From a virus: a DNA stretch of 26,768 nucleotides. Below, piece after piece: positions 15,318-21,795 of this stretch. The notes beneath the pieces were generated by a model. It was not told where the DNA came from. It did no database searches and saw only the letters and a list, made by a program, of their open reading frames with translations. The stretch lies in IMG/VR virus record IMGVR_UViG_3300047560_000324, positions 1 to 26,768 of that record. One strand, 5' to 3'. Both the position numbers and the translations under genes were made by a program. Numbering within the stretch: the stretch's first letter is position 1; every line of letters begins with the position of its first letter.

Positions 15318-17897
15318 ATGCCATTCACAGCAAGAAAAGCAAACTTTAATGCTTTAAGAAAATTAAATCTGCAAGATAGAATAGCGGCTGTCCAGGATCA
15401 ACAGACTGGACAATTTCTTATTTCTATGCTGACACCAACACAAGCAGCAGAACTATTCCCACATTACTATATTGAACGCAACCCAAACATTAGTGGGTTT
15501 CTAAGGGCTATACCATCTTCTCTATCAGCTATGAAGCAAAGAGAATACGAACAGCAGTTGAATAATACTGCTTCAGGTTCTTCAGCAGGATCTAATTTTA
15601 ATGCTGGCGGCTATCGTAAGAAGTGGCAAGAGAACATGGATGCAGAACGTGCTGCTGTCAGTAAAAAAGGATATAAACCACCTCCACAATTATCACCAGA
15701 ACAAAAGGCTGCCTTCGACGCATTAAAGGCTGGTGATATTGCCGTCAATGACGAGAGAATGAAGTGGTTGAAAAATGCACCGGAAGAAATTAGAAAAGAA
15801 GTTGGCATTACTATTACAAAAGATGATAAGGGTAATGAAAAGTTTCACTATGCTGCACCACAGATTAGTGAAGAAGAGGCTAAAGCAAGTCTTTCTTCTT
15901 CAGGTAGTCTAAAACAGATGATTGATGCTGCTGCGGCCAAACACAATGTTGATCCTAAAATAATGTATGGTATTGTTCGTGGTGAATCAGGTCACGGCAA
16001 TATCTATGATAGAAATATTAACAGTAGAGAAGAATCGTGGGGTCCTTTTCAAATGAATCGTGCCAGTTGGAATCCTGGATTAGGATCTGACTTTGAGAGA
16101 GAAACAGGATTGTCAGTGAGAGACCCTTCTTCTCTTTCTAGACAAGCTGATTGGATTGCTGCTAAAATTGCAGCACATGGTGGTGACCGTCGTTGGGTAG
16201 CTAGTCAATGGTATGGATATGGATCTGATGTAGGAGGACCGAAAGATTTTGATGCTAGAGCCGCTGGTGGTGCTCGTGACTGGAACAAATCTTGGGGAAC
16301 GATGGGGTCTGCGAGTAATGATCCCATAACACAAAACTATACCTCACAACAGATTGCTGCTAGGAGAGAACAATTAGCAGTTGAAGCAGAAGCAGGACGT
16401 TTAGGTAAGTTGGCATCTGTTACACAACCTGAACAAACAGCAATTACTTCTACTGCGGCAGCCGGTGGTACTACAGGCTCATGGCTGGGAGAATCAAAAC
16501 AATGTGTGGCACTTAGTAAGCATTTTGCTCCTCAAGTTGGACCAGCAAGTACCTGGAATGTTAAGTATAATCCAGATGGTATTGTACCTGGTGCTGTTAT
16601 CGCTACAACATCTTATAATGATCATTCTGGTGGTAAGATGGCAAGAGATATGCCTGATGGTAAGAGTCATTATCACACAGGAATTGCGCTAACAAAACCT
16701 GATGCACAAGGCAATGTTCTCATATTAGATCAACACGCTGGACGTGGTGCTTCTGTTACAAGAGTAAACATTAATGATTATCATGGTGAGAAATGGGGTA
16801 TTGTTGGTAATGGACAACCTACAGAAAGTTCAATGGCTGCTATCAATATGGCAAAATCATTGGCCTCACCAGAACAAAAAATGTTGATTGAAGGTACATC
16901 ACAACCATCATCAATACCTGCATCAGTGGCACCTTCTGCTGAAAAAACTGTGAAAGATTCTACTACTAAATCTAATAACGAAGTTGCTGCGAGACAAGAC
17001 GTTACTGGAGGTATCAAGCCATTAACAGACGTTACACAACCAGGTGGTCCTACGAACACTCCCGCTGCTGCACCTACTGCTAAGGTCGAACAACCAAAGG
17101 CTTCACCATCGGGTAATAGATTTACCTTTAACAAAGATGCATATCTAAATGAAGTCGGTACTAAACAACCATTGGCATATTCATTTGTTGGGCCAGGCCG
17201 TGAAGGTGTGTGGAATGATACAGTTAAAGGACTGAGAGAAGCACAGGCACAGGGTGTTCTATCATATGATGAAAAGTCTGGCGCCTTGAATATTAAAGAT
17301 ATGAATCATCCTAAGGTGCAAGAAATTCTAGGTGACATGAAGAAGTATAATCTTGATAAAGACACTTTCATGAAGAAACACGAAGATGTGCCAACACAGG
17401 TTAAACCTAAAGCACAGGGTGGCACCACGAAGGTCAGCACAGAAGAAATTGCTGCATATCCTATTGGTGGGTTACAGGGAGATAATGCTGTAGTTGTTAA
17501 TGCACAACAAAAGCCACTGTTCACAATGAATACAAATGAAGCAGCAGTAATGAATCCTGACACTAAGACTGTTGATGTGTTACCAAACAAAAAGAATAAT
17601 GCTCTCGGTCCACAGCAACAAACAGATACCGCTGCACCTATGATGAATGAGTTTCAATCTGCTATACAAGATTTACAAAAGGGGTTTGCTGATATGCAAA
17701 CTAAGACAGCCAAGGCACCTGATTTAAATAAGCAAGCAACAGATCAACTCAATCAGAATTGGTTAGCAGCATTAGGTCATGTTACAGAGATACCATATAG
17801 AAACCCAACTGCACATAGAGTGGCAAGTCGTGCTAATGGTGTTGAAACTGGTAGTGCAGATAATAATTACCATTACAGTAAAGGTAACAGATCATAA
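15318..17897 (+). CDS. Virion protein with lytic transglycosylase and cysteine amidase-like domains
   Basis: The 859-residue product carries two likely wall-degrading domains. At about 198-300 is a lysozyme/SLT-type domain: GIVRGESGHGN with catalytic Glu223, then SWGPFQMN (241-247) and ASQWYGYGS. At about 388-498 is a CHAP-like domain close to the BPSL0067 group: SKQCVALSKHF with nucleophile Cys396, IVPGAVIATTSY, HYHTGIALT with His453, and VLILDQHAGRG. The N-terminus (1-80) is well ordered in composition; 500-620 and 690-859 are Ala/Gln/Pro/Thr-rich and may be extended. No transmembrane or signal sequence is seen. Position after gp26 suggests a hub or tail-lumen protein that opens peptidoglycan at injection, replacing the lysozyme domain missing from the gp5-like genes. 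A tape-measure role is possible but unsupported. Confidence 0.75.
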   Translation: MPFTARKANFNALRKLNLQDRIAAVQDQQTGQFLISMLTPTQAAELFPHYYIERNPNISGFLRAIPSSLSAMKQREYEQQLNNTASGSSAGSNFNAGGYRKKWQENMDAERAAVSKKGYKPPPQLSPEQKAAFDALKAGDIAVNDERMKWLKNAPEEIRKEVGITITKDDKGNEKFHYAAPQISEEEAKASLSSSGSLKQMIDAAAAKHNVDPKIMYGIVRGESGHGNIYDRNINSREESWGPFQMNRASWNPGLGSDFERETGLSVRDPSSLSRQADWIAAKIAAHGGDRRWVASQWYGYGSDVGGPKDFDARAAGGARDWNKSWGTMGSASNDPITQNYTSQQIAARREQLAVEAEAGRLGKLASVTQPEQTAITSTAAAGGTTGSWLGESKQCVALSKHFAPQVGPASTWNVKYNPDGIVPGAVIATTSYNDHSGGKMARDMPDGKSHYHTGIALTKPDAQGNVLILDQHAGRGASVTRVNINDYHGEKWGIVGNGQPTESSMAAINMAKSLASPEQKMLIEGTSQPSSIPASVAPSAEKTVKDSTTKSNNEVAARQDVTGGIKPLTDVTQPGGPTNTPAAAPTAKVEQPKASPSGNRFTFNKDAYLNEVGTKQPLAYSFVGPGREGVWNDTVKGLREAQAQGVLSYDEKSGALNIKDMNHPKVQEILGDMKKYNLDKDTFMKKHEDVPTQVKPKAQGGTTKVSTEEIAAYPIGGLQGDNAVVVNAQQKPLFTMNTNEAAVMNPDTKTVDVLPNKKNNALGPQQQTDTAAPMMNEFQSAIQDLQKGFADMQTKTAKAPDLNKQATDQLNQNWLAALGHVTEIPYRNPTAHRVASRANGVETGSADNNYHYSKGNRS

Positions 17898-17921
17898 AAA
17901 AGGGGAGCATTTCTGCTCCCC
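17896..17921 (-). terminator. Rho-independent terminator after gp32
   Basis: The 8-bp perfect stem GGGGAGCA/TGCTCCCC with a 4-base loop (17902-17921) is followed on the minus strand by six T residues. It lies 7 bases past the gp32 stop, between convergent genes. The plus-strand side lacks a U run, so it should work mainly for gp32. Confidence 0.9.
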
Positions 17922-17928
17922 AATTCTA

Positions 17929-18855
17929 TTAGTCCTCAGCAAGTTTTCTAAACATTGCTAGATCCTCATCCTCGTCATCTTCGACAACGGGAACCTTCTT
18001 AGAAGCCGTAAAAGGAACTTCATCATCTTCTACAATATCAGCCTTAGTTACCTTAGGTGCTGGTGTAGGAGCATAGGTAGCCTTTGAGGTACCAGATGAT
18101 AGCCCCATAACGTCATCAAGACGCTTCTTCAATTCATCATAAGACTTGAAGTTCTTAGAGTCAACAATCTCCTTGAGAGAATACTCAGACTTCCAAATTG
18201 CTTCCAACTCAGAGTCATCTTCACTCAAAGGACCAGGTGCCAAGAATGTTGATTCATCGTAGTTGGGGAAGCCAGACTGACGGGTCATCTTCAACTTGAA
18301 ATGTGCACCTTCCCAAAGATTGAAAGGATTGATCTTGGCTTCTGACTCAAGGTCTGGGTTCATCATCTTTGTAATCTTATCAAAGATTTTCTTACCATAC
18401 TTGAATAGAAATACCTTACCCTCATTCTGTGGGTTCTTAGGATCGTTGATAACCTGAATGTTAGAAACATAATGCAGACGACGCTTCTGATCACGAGCCT
18501 GCTTACGCTCTGGTGAGTTATCATCACCCGAAGCATTCCACAGAGTGGAGTTATACTCAGAAACAGGATCCTTCTGACCCAAGGTTGTTAGGGACTTCTC
18601 AATATACCACTTACCAGTGATCTTGTTCTGGAAGCCGTGATCCCAATACTGTACCCATGGTAGAGCATCTTCACCGTCTACTGCTGGGCCAGGAAGAAAG
18701 CGAATAACTGCTAGAGCATTACCTGACTTATCAGGGGTAGGCTTCCAATAGTTATCAGTTTCTTTGTTTTCGTATGTGGGGGTATTGAGTTTGTCCACTT
18801 CCTTTAGTAGGTTATCAAAGGACTTAGACTGCTTCTTGAGGTTTGCAAAGTTCAT
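17929..18855 (-). CDS. 32: Single-stranded DNA-binding protein gp32
   Basis: The 308-residue protein is a gp32 homologue. The N-terminal basic cooperativity segment (MNFANLKKQSKSFDNLLKEV) is followed by an OB core with VIRFLPGP, DHGF....GKWYIEKSLTTLG, RRLHYVSNIQVINDPKNPQN, EGKVFLFKYGKKIFDKI and NLWEGAHFKLKMTRQSGFPN, then YDESTF. The C-terminus (about 270-308) is strongly acidic (VVEDDEDEDLAMFRKLAED), as needed to recruit replication partners. There is no cysteine anywhere, so the zinc site of T4 gp32 (one His, three Cys) is absent; the T4 Cys region reads SLTTLGQKDPVSEYNSTLW here. GGAG lies 8 bases upstream of the ATG. A consensus sigma70-type promoter, a late-like motif and a strong terminator frame the gene, matching its expected high expression. 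Confidence 0.95.
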   Translation of the reverse strand: MNFANLKKQSKSFDNLLKEVDKLNTPTYENKETDNYWKPTPDKSGNALAVIRFLPGPAVDGEDALPWVQYWDHGFQNKITGKWYIEKSLTTLGQKDPVSEYNSTLWNASGDDNSPERKQARDQKRRLHYVSNIQVINDPKNPQNEGKVFLFKYGKKIFDKITKMMNPDLESEAKINPFNLWEGAHFKLKMTRQSGFPNYDESTFLAPGPLSEDDSELEAIWKSEYSLKEIVDSKNFKSYDELKKRLDDVMGLSSGTSKATYAPTPAPKVTKADIVEDDEVPFTASKKVPVVEDDEDEDLAMFRKLAED

Positions 18856-18918
18856 ATATTTTCTCCGTATGTTCGTTGTATAGTCGTATTATCCACATAT
18901 TCATAATATAATGTTTGT

Positions 18919-18947
18919 ATTATAACAGAAGAATCTCCTTCTGTCAA
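18919..18947 (-). promoter_or_regulatory. Consensus sigma70-type promoter of gp32 with palindromic spacer
   Basis: On the minus strand TTGACA (18947-18942), a 17-base spacer and TATAAT (18924-18919) form a perfect consensus promoter. The spacer is largely a 7-bp inverted repeat, ACAGAAG/CTTCTGT with a 6-base centre (18925-18944), which overlaps the end of the -35 box and abuts the -10 box. A repressor or activator site is possible. The predicted leader is about 55-60 bases long and AT-rich. Confidence 0.85.
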
Positions 18948-18950
18948 GTG

Positions 18951-18958
18951 ATATTTAG
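18951..18958 (-). promoter_or_regulatory. Late-promoter-like motif upstream of gp32
   Basis: The minus strand reads CTAAATAT directly after the stop of the preceding gene and just upstream of the consensus promoter. It shares TAAATA with the motifs before gp8, gp25 and gp48, and may give gp32 a second, late start. This is inference from similarity. Confidence 0.35.
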
Positions 18959-19276
18959 TCACCATTGCATAGAAGGATCGTTTAAGTCTTCCCATTCATG
19001 CTTACTGATGAGATCCTTTCTTTCATCAACAACAGCCTGACACTCAAACTTGACCTCTTGTATTGTCTTTTCTCCCCATGTGCGGCGAGGATTAGCACAC
19101 ATATAACAACGAGGATTGCCACAGTTCATGGCATGTTTCTTGTGTAACTTGTGCTTGTTGTTGTCGTTGTAATACCCATGATCGTGGGTCTTAGCGATAT
19201 CAAACTGTCGTTCGATATGTCTGTCTTTCTGTTGAAATCTCTTTTGTCGTTTAGTCTTGGAGTAACTCATATCCAT
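18959..19276 (-). CDS. Small conserved phage protein with CGNPxCxxC motif
   Basis: This 105-residue protein is strongly basic in its first half (KTKRQKRFQQKDRHIERQF), then has NCGNPRCYMCANPRRTWGEK (51-70) and an acidic helical end. C52, C57 and C60 plus nearby His residues (H45, H48) could bind a metal ion. I recall similar small proteins with 'NCGNPxCxxCxNPR' in many T4-like phages; function is unknown. The ATG at 19276 is chosen because GGAG lies 8 bases upstream; a second ATG two codons on is possible. It overlaps the upstream gene by 26 bases and is the last gene before the gp32 promoter. Confidence 0.75.
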   Translation of the reverse strand: MDMSYSKTKRQKRFQQKDRHIERQFDIAKTHDHGYYNDNNKHKLHKKHAMNCGNPRCYMCANPRRTWGEKTIQEVKFECQAVVDERKDLISKHEWEDLNDPSMQW

Positions 19277-19439
19277 AGATAATCTCCATATAATATAGAA
19301 CTTCGTCTGATGGTAACCAAACAGTTTGTGTATCTTTACATACTAGAACCATTCGACCTTCTTCATTGAATGTTCTAAAGTAATACCCGTCCGCAACTTG
19401 CAATAGAATATCTGACGCTTTACCCTGTAGAGTTTCCAT
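19251..19439 (-). CDS. Hypothetical protein, 62 residues
   Basis: A small acidic protein (METLQGKASDILLQVADGYY...) with no recognised family. It looks like a short alternating beta-strand/helix domain, with aromatic residues in the centre and at the C-terminus (VLYYMEIIYGYELL). It has a good AAGGAG site 8 bases before the ATG. It overlaps the end of gene 59 by 20 bases and the following small gene by 26, so the three are probably cotranslated. In T4 nothing lies between genes 59 and 32. Confidence 0.65.
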   Translation of the reverse strand: METLQGKASDILLQVADGYYFRTFNEEGRMVLVCKDTQTVWLPSDEVLYYMEIIYGYELLQD

Positions 19440-20028
19440 TTACTTTCTCCTTGAGTATGGCTTTGATTCTATCCGAGTCATACTTAAGGAAGGGTCTATA
19501 CTTTCGGAGTTTCAAAGCAAGTCTTGACCAAATGATATCATCATCTCCTAAGTATTTATCAAACTTATCGGTGTATGGTATGAAATCATTTAGAATGACC
19601 GCAGACTCAAAAGCAATATCTTTACGCATAACCATGCCGACAATCCAAGGGTAATCACCATCGTTAACAGTGAAAGCAGATTTACAACCATGTTCAAATA
19701 CACGGTCCATGTCGTTTCTAAAGATGTATGAGAGTGATTGTTGTCGCTTCTGTAACTCATAAAACGCTCCATGTGCATCTTCCTCAAGCATGTCTGTTAT
19801 ATAATGACGATCTTCTAAGAAGTTTGCGATATAGAAGTTTTTCAACTCCTCGGCATTATATAGTTTCGCAACCTTTTCAAAGAAAGCCTTATCATTACGT
19901 TTTAGGTATGACTCCTTAGTTGCACGGAGTTTACCGTTCATCTGAAAGAAATCATACTTAGCCCTAGTGAAATGAGTCCTTAGGGCTAAGAATAACAGAT
20001 ATGCACCATATCCTGAAAAGTGTTTCAT
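19420..20028 (-). CDS. 59: Helicase loader gp59
   Basis: The 202-residue protein matches gp59, which in T4 (217 residues) loads the gp41 helicase onto gp32-coated forked DNA and helps couple leading and lagging synthesis. Aligned features are KYDFFQMNGKLRATKESYLK, RNDKAFFEKVAKLYNAEELK with NFYIANFLED, the helix ELQKRQQSLSYIFRNDMDRV, and a C-terminal IIWSRLALKLRKYRPFLKYD corresponding to 'LVWNNYSIKLKAYRKIL' in T4. Position upstream of gp32 on the same strand is as in T4. GGAT lies a few bases before the ATG, 8 bases after the previous stop. Confidence 0.87.
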   Translation of the reverse strand: MKHFSGYGAYLLFLALRTHFTRAKYDFFQMNGKLRATKESYLKRNDKAFFEKVAKLYNAEELKNFYIANFLEDRHYITDMLEEDAHGAFYELQKRQQSLSYIFRNDMDRVFEHGCKSAFTVNDGDYPWIVGMVMRKDIAFESAVILNDFIPYTDKFDKYLGDDDIIWSRLALKLRKYRPFLKYDSDRIKAILKEKVNGNSTG

Positions 20029-20036
20029 TTTATCCG

Positions 20037-20879
20037 TTAGATATATGATGAATCGGTACGATAACGCTTCATGGTATCTTCCACAGTCTGTGCTGTGATA
20101 CCAGCATCATCTAAGGTCTGCTTATTGATAGTATATTCAGTACCCGCAATCATCACTTTGCCGATTGCTTCCTGTTTCAATTTCTCAAATGACTCACGAA
20201 TGACCTCACGTTGAGCATCTAACAGGGTTTTCTTACTACCATCATCAAGAGTCCAACCTTTGGCAAGAAAGTTGCTTAGACGATACTGATGGTTCTTACT
20301 TTTCTGATCATTATTAATCTTGAGGATCTTATTCTGAATACAGTCATAAGTCTCACGGTTGATATAGAGTTTTTCCTCTACAGGAACATAAGATACCTTG
20401 CAATGCTTATAGTCAAAGTGTGCTAGTAGTTCTTCACGGGTCTGATACTTGGTGAGAATATACTGTGCATCTGTTTTGTGATTATTGATAACATCAACAA
20501 TTTCTTTGTTGTGCATATATGCCATCATTTCAGAACGTGACCATTCCGTGTCTGCTAAAGGAACATCCTGAAAGATAGAATTGATAGGTGTGACAGAAAG
20601 GAGGTCGCCACGCAACACCCGTTCTCTTTCTTTCTCTTGTCTTTCACTCTGCTTCTTGAAACCTTCTGTCAGGTGATTATATACAACATAATCATTGTTC
20701 AATACAAAGATATCAATGTCCTTGAACTTATTATTTTGTAGGACATTCGTAAAGAATCCACCAGCAATCACGACGTTATGGCCATATAAACCTGATAAGA
20801 GATTTCGTGATTTGATTAGGGACTGGATTTCGGCCTTGGCGTTTTCAATAGAGAAGGATTCATTCGCATTAAACATCAT
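20037..20879 (-). CDS. Putative nucleotidyltransferase-fold protein
   Basis: The 280-residue protein shows the polymerase-beta-like nucleotidyltransferase signature: VVIAGGFFTNVLQ (36-48; the GG pair at 40-41) followed by KFKDIDIFV (51-59), with D54 and D56 as the likely metal-binding residues. Around 155-170 a segment HFDYKHCKVSYVPVEEKLYI is followed by a helical region with arginines (YRLSNFLAKGWTLDD), a layout I recall in phage proteins of this fold. A third carboxylate is expected on the VSYV strand but is not obvious, so activity is uncertain. It lies between gp33 and gp59, which are adjacent in T4. The ribosome site is weak (GGTGA), and either of two adjacent ATGs could start it. Confidence 0.6.
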   Translation of the reverse strand: MMFNANESFSIENAKAEIQSLIKSRNLLSGLYGHNVVIAGGFFTNVLQNNKFKDIDIFVLNNDYVVYNHLTEGFKKQSERQEKERERVLRGDLLSVTPINSIFQDVPLADTEWSRSEMMAYMHNKEIVDVINNHKTDAQYILTKYQTREELLAHFDYKHCKVSYVPVEEKLYINRETYDCIQNKILKINNDQKSKNHQYRLSNFLAKGWTLDDGSKKTLLDAQREVIRESFEKLKQEAIGKVMIAGTEYTINKQTLDDAGITAQTVEDTMKRYRTDSSYI

Positions 20880-20888
20880 ATCACCATA

Positions 20889-21113
20889 TTAAAGAGGGAG
20901 TTGGGAAGTGTTTGACTTTTTGAGGTAGTGTAGTTCTTCGGCTTCTAGTTTGATCTTTGACTTGAGGACACCAGAGACTAACTTAGCTGCTGTCTCTACC
21001 TCAAATCCTGTTTCTTCACAATACATAACAACTGCATCAATGTAAGGTATGTCTTTCATATAGACCATCTCCTCGATGGCCATTGAAAAGCGGCTGATAT
21101 CTTCTGCGTTCAT
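20889..21113 (-). CDS. 33: Late transcription coactivator gp33
   Basis: This 74-residue protein resembles gp33 of T4-like phages. FSMAIEEMVYMKDIPYIDAV, VMYCEETGFEVETAAKLVSG and VLKSKIKLEAEELHYLKKS correspond to the C-terminal part of T4 gp33 (IIEKMVEEFGMSYLEATTAF, then the helix ending in 'IIEKIQSEA'). gp33 binds the RNA polymerase flap and the sliding clamp gp45, linking replication to late promoters of the TATAAATA type. It is shorter than T4 gp33 (112) but similar to versions I recall from marine T4-like phages. AAGGAA lies 8 bases before the ATG. It is the first coding gene downstream of the tmRNA, so readthrough from the tmRNA promoter may reach it. Confidence 0.75.
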   Translation of the reverse strand: MNAEDISRFSMAIEEMVYMKDIPYIDAVVMYCEETGFEVETAAKLVSGVLKSKIKLEAEELHYLKKSNTSQLPL

Positions 21114-21183
21114 ATCCGTTCCTTGTTATCATAATATAAAGTGCCACCATTTCTGTTTCGAGGCTGGTGGCCCACCCAAAGGA

Positions 21184-21228
21184 TTACGCTGCTAGAGCGA
21201 AAGCCTCATAGGCGTTGTTGTCGTTTGC
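21184..21228 (-). other. tmRNA proteolysis tag reading frame
   Basis: Fourteen sense codons and TAA encode ANDNNAYEAFALAA. The ANDN start and ALAA end are those of alphaproteobacterial tags, and the ALAA end is what ClpXP-type proteases recognise. The frame ends close to the short stem that closes the coding piece. Confidence 0.93.
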
Positions 21229-21292
21229 CTTTACGATTTGCTTTCGATCTCCTTACGACCTTACTGAATCCTGTCGAACCTGAATCGCCCCC

Positions 21293-21374
21293 ATCAAAGA
21301 TACACCTATTATCATATCCCATCGGCTAGCACGATATAAGACCACACAAACGACCTCGGTGGCTGGTGTATCTA
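21293..21374 (-). other. tmRNA intervening segment removed on processing
   Basis: These 82 bases join the CCA end of the acceptor piece to the 5' end of the coding piece. Near the edges AGATACACC and GGTGTATCT are perfectly complementary, which would extend the acceptor stem and present the loop to processing enzymes. No protein-coding content is seen. Confidence 0.75.
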
Positions 21375-21447
21375 TGGTGGAGGCGGTGGGAACTGCCCCC
21401 ACGTCCAAGAAACCTATGTTTCGTCTCTCAACGATCTAAGCATATTA

Positions 21448-21476
21448 TTTATAGCACAAAACTCATTGCGTGTCAA
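21448..21476 (-). promoter_or_regulatory. Sigma70-type promoter of the tmRNA
   Basis: The minus strand reads TTGACA (21476-21471), 17 bases, then TATAAA (21453-21448). Transcription would begin near 21441, right at the start of the acceptor piece. The -10 region continues as TATAAATA, which is also the T4 late core, so the RNA could be made both early and late. Confidence 0.85.
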
Positions 21477-21517
21477 GGGTATTTTCAAAATCTTCTATCC
21501 AAGGTGCTTGAGATTCC

Positions 21518-21646
21518 TTAATTACACGGATTTGATGTGCGGTCTCGGGCGAGACATTCGAGGAACTTTGCATCATCACCAACGCTATTACAACCACTGA
21601 TACCAAGACTAAGAAACACCAATGCGATTAGATATACTTTCTTCAT
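21518..21646 (-). CDS. Tiny predicted lipoprotein, 42 residues
   Basis: An ATG at 21646 with AGGGA 6 bases upstream opens a 42-residue frame beginning MKKVYLIALVFLSLGISGCN. This is a complete lipoprotein signal: positively charged start, hydrophobic core and the lipobox ISGC, with Cys19 as the lipidation site. The mature part would be only 24 residues (CNSVGDDAKFLECLARDRTS then NPCN), with two further cysteines that could form a disulphide. The start overlaps the previous stop as ATGA. It is the last gene before the tmRNA promoter. Small phage lipoproteins include superinfection-exclusion proteins (T5 Llp) and Rz1-like spanins; this one lacks the proline-rich character of Rz1, and its role is unknown. 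Confidence 0.75.
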   Translation of the reverse strand: MKKVYLIALVFLSLGISGCNSVGDDAKFLECLARDRTSNPCN

Positions 21647-21795
21647 TTGTATTCCCTCATTTCTTTCTTTGCTTCCCTATTGCGTTCTCTAACTTTGAAG
21701 TTCTGTAAAACACAACACTTACAGGAAAGGAGTTTATATTTTTTACCTTTTAGATCAATCTGACCTGCTACGTTTCCAATATGGAGAGATTTCAT
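21643..21795 (-). CDS. Small Cys-containing basic protein, 50 residues
   Basis: The frame starts at ATG 21795, overlapping the upstream stop (ATGA), with a strong GGGAGG site 6 bases away. The product begins MKSLHIGNVAGQIDLKGKKY and has a LLSCKCC cluster (22-28) followed by a charged helix (VRERNREAKKEMREYK). Lys, Arg and Glu make up much of the C-terminal half. The cysteine cluster may bind metal. I recall similar 'CKCC...NxK...R..EAKKEIRE' small proteins in other phages but no function. It overlaps the following lipoprotein gene by 4 bases, indicating a coupled set. Confidence 0.7.
   Translation of the reverse strand: MKSLHIGNVAGQIDLKGKKYKLLSCKCCVLQNFKVRERNREAKKEMREYK

Larger units (their letters stand above)
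21143..21441 (-). ncRNA. ssrA: Circularly permuted two-piece tmRNA
   Basis: The minus-strand transcript holds, in order, the tRNA-like 3' half, a spacer, and the 5' half with tag, the permuted order of alphaproteobacterial tmRNAs. The acceptor piece ends at 21375 with an encoded CCA after CGCCTCC-A; its T arm is GTGGG-GGCAGTT-CCCAC. The coding piece begins at 21292 with GGGGGCG, which pairs with CGCCTCC over 7 bp including a G3-U70 wobble, the alanine identity element. It continues GATTCAGGTTCGACAGG, the conserved tmRNA 5' end. The two mature ends are joined by an 82-base spacer whose flanks (AGATACACC/GGTGTATCT) form a 9-bp stem for processing. The tag frame is 21228-21184. The coding piece finishes in a GCCACCA/TGGTGGC hairpin (21171-21143). 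Outer ends are approximate. It rescues stalled ribosomes with SmpB, presumably from the host. Confidence 0.93.

Noticed and set aside
16781-17134. Minus-strand ORF of 117 codons opposite the muralytic protein gene
   Set aside because: It is antisense to a gene with clear domains, Cys/Gly/Val-rich in the manner of reverse-frame translations of Ala/Pro/Thr-rich coding sequence, and has no upstream site.
21141-21329. Plus-strand ORF of 62 codons across the tmRNA region
   Set aside because: It lies antisense to a well supported structured RNA, has no ribosome site and its sequence (Pro/Arg-rich) is what stems and CCA regions give by chance.
21143-21441. One-piece tmRNA or an ordinary tRNA
   Set aside because: The T arm and CCA come before the 5' acceptor strand and tag in the transcript, so only the permuted arrangement fits; there is no anticodon arm.
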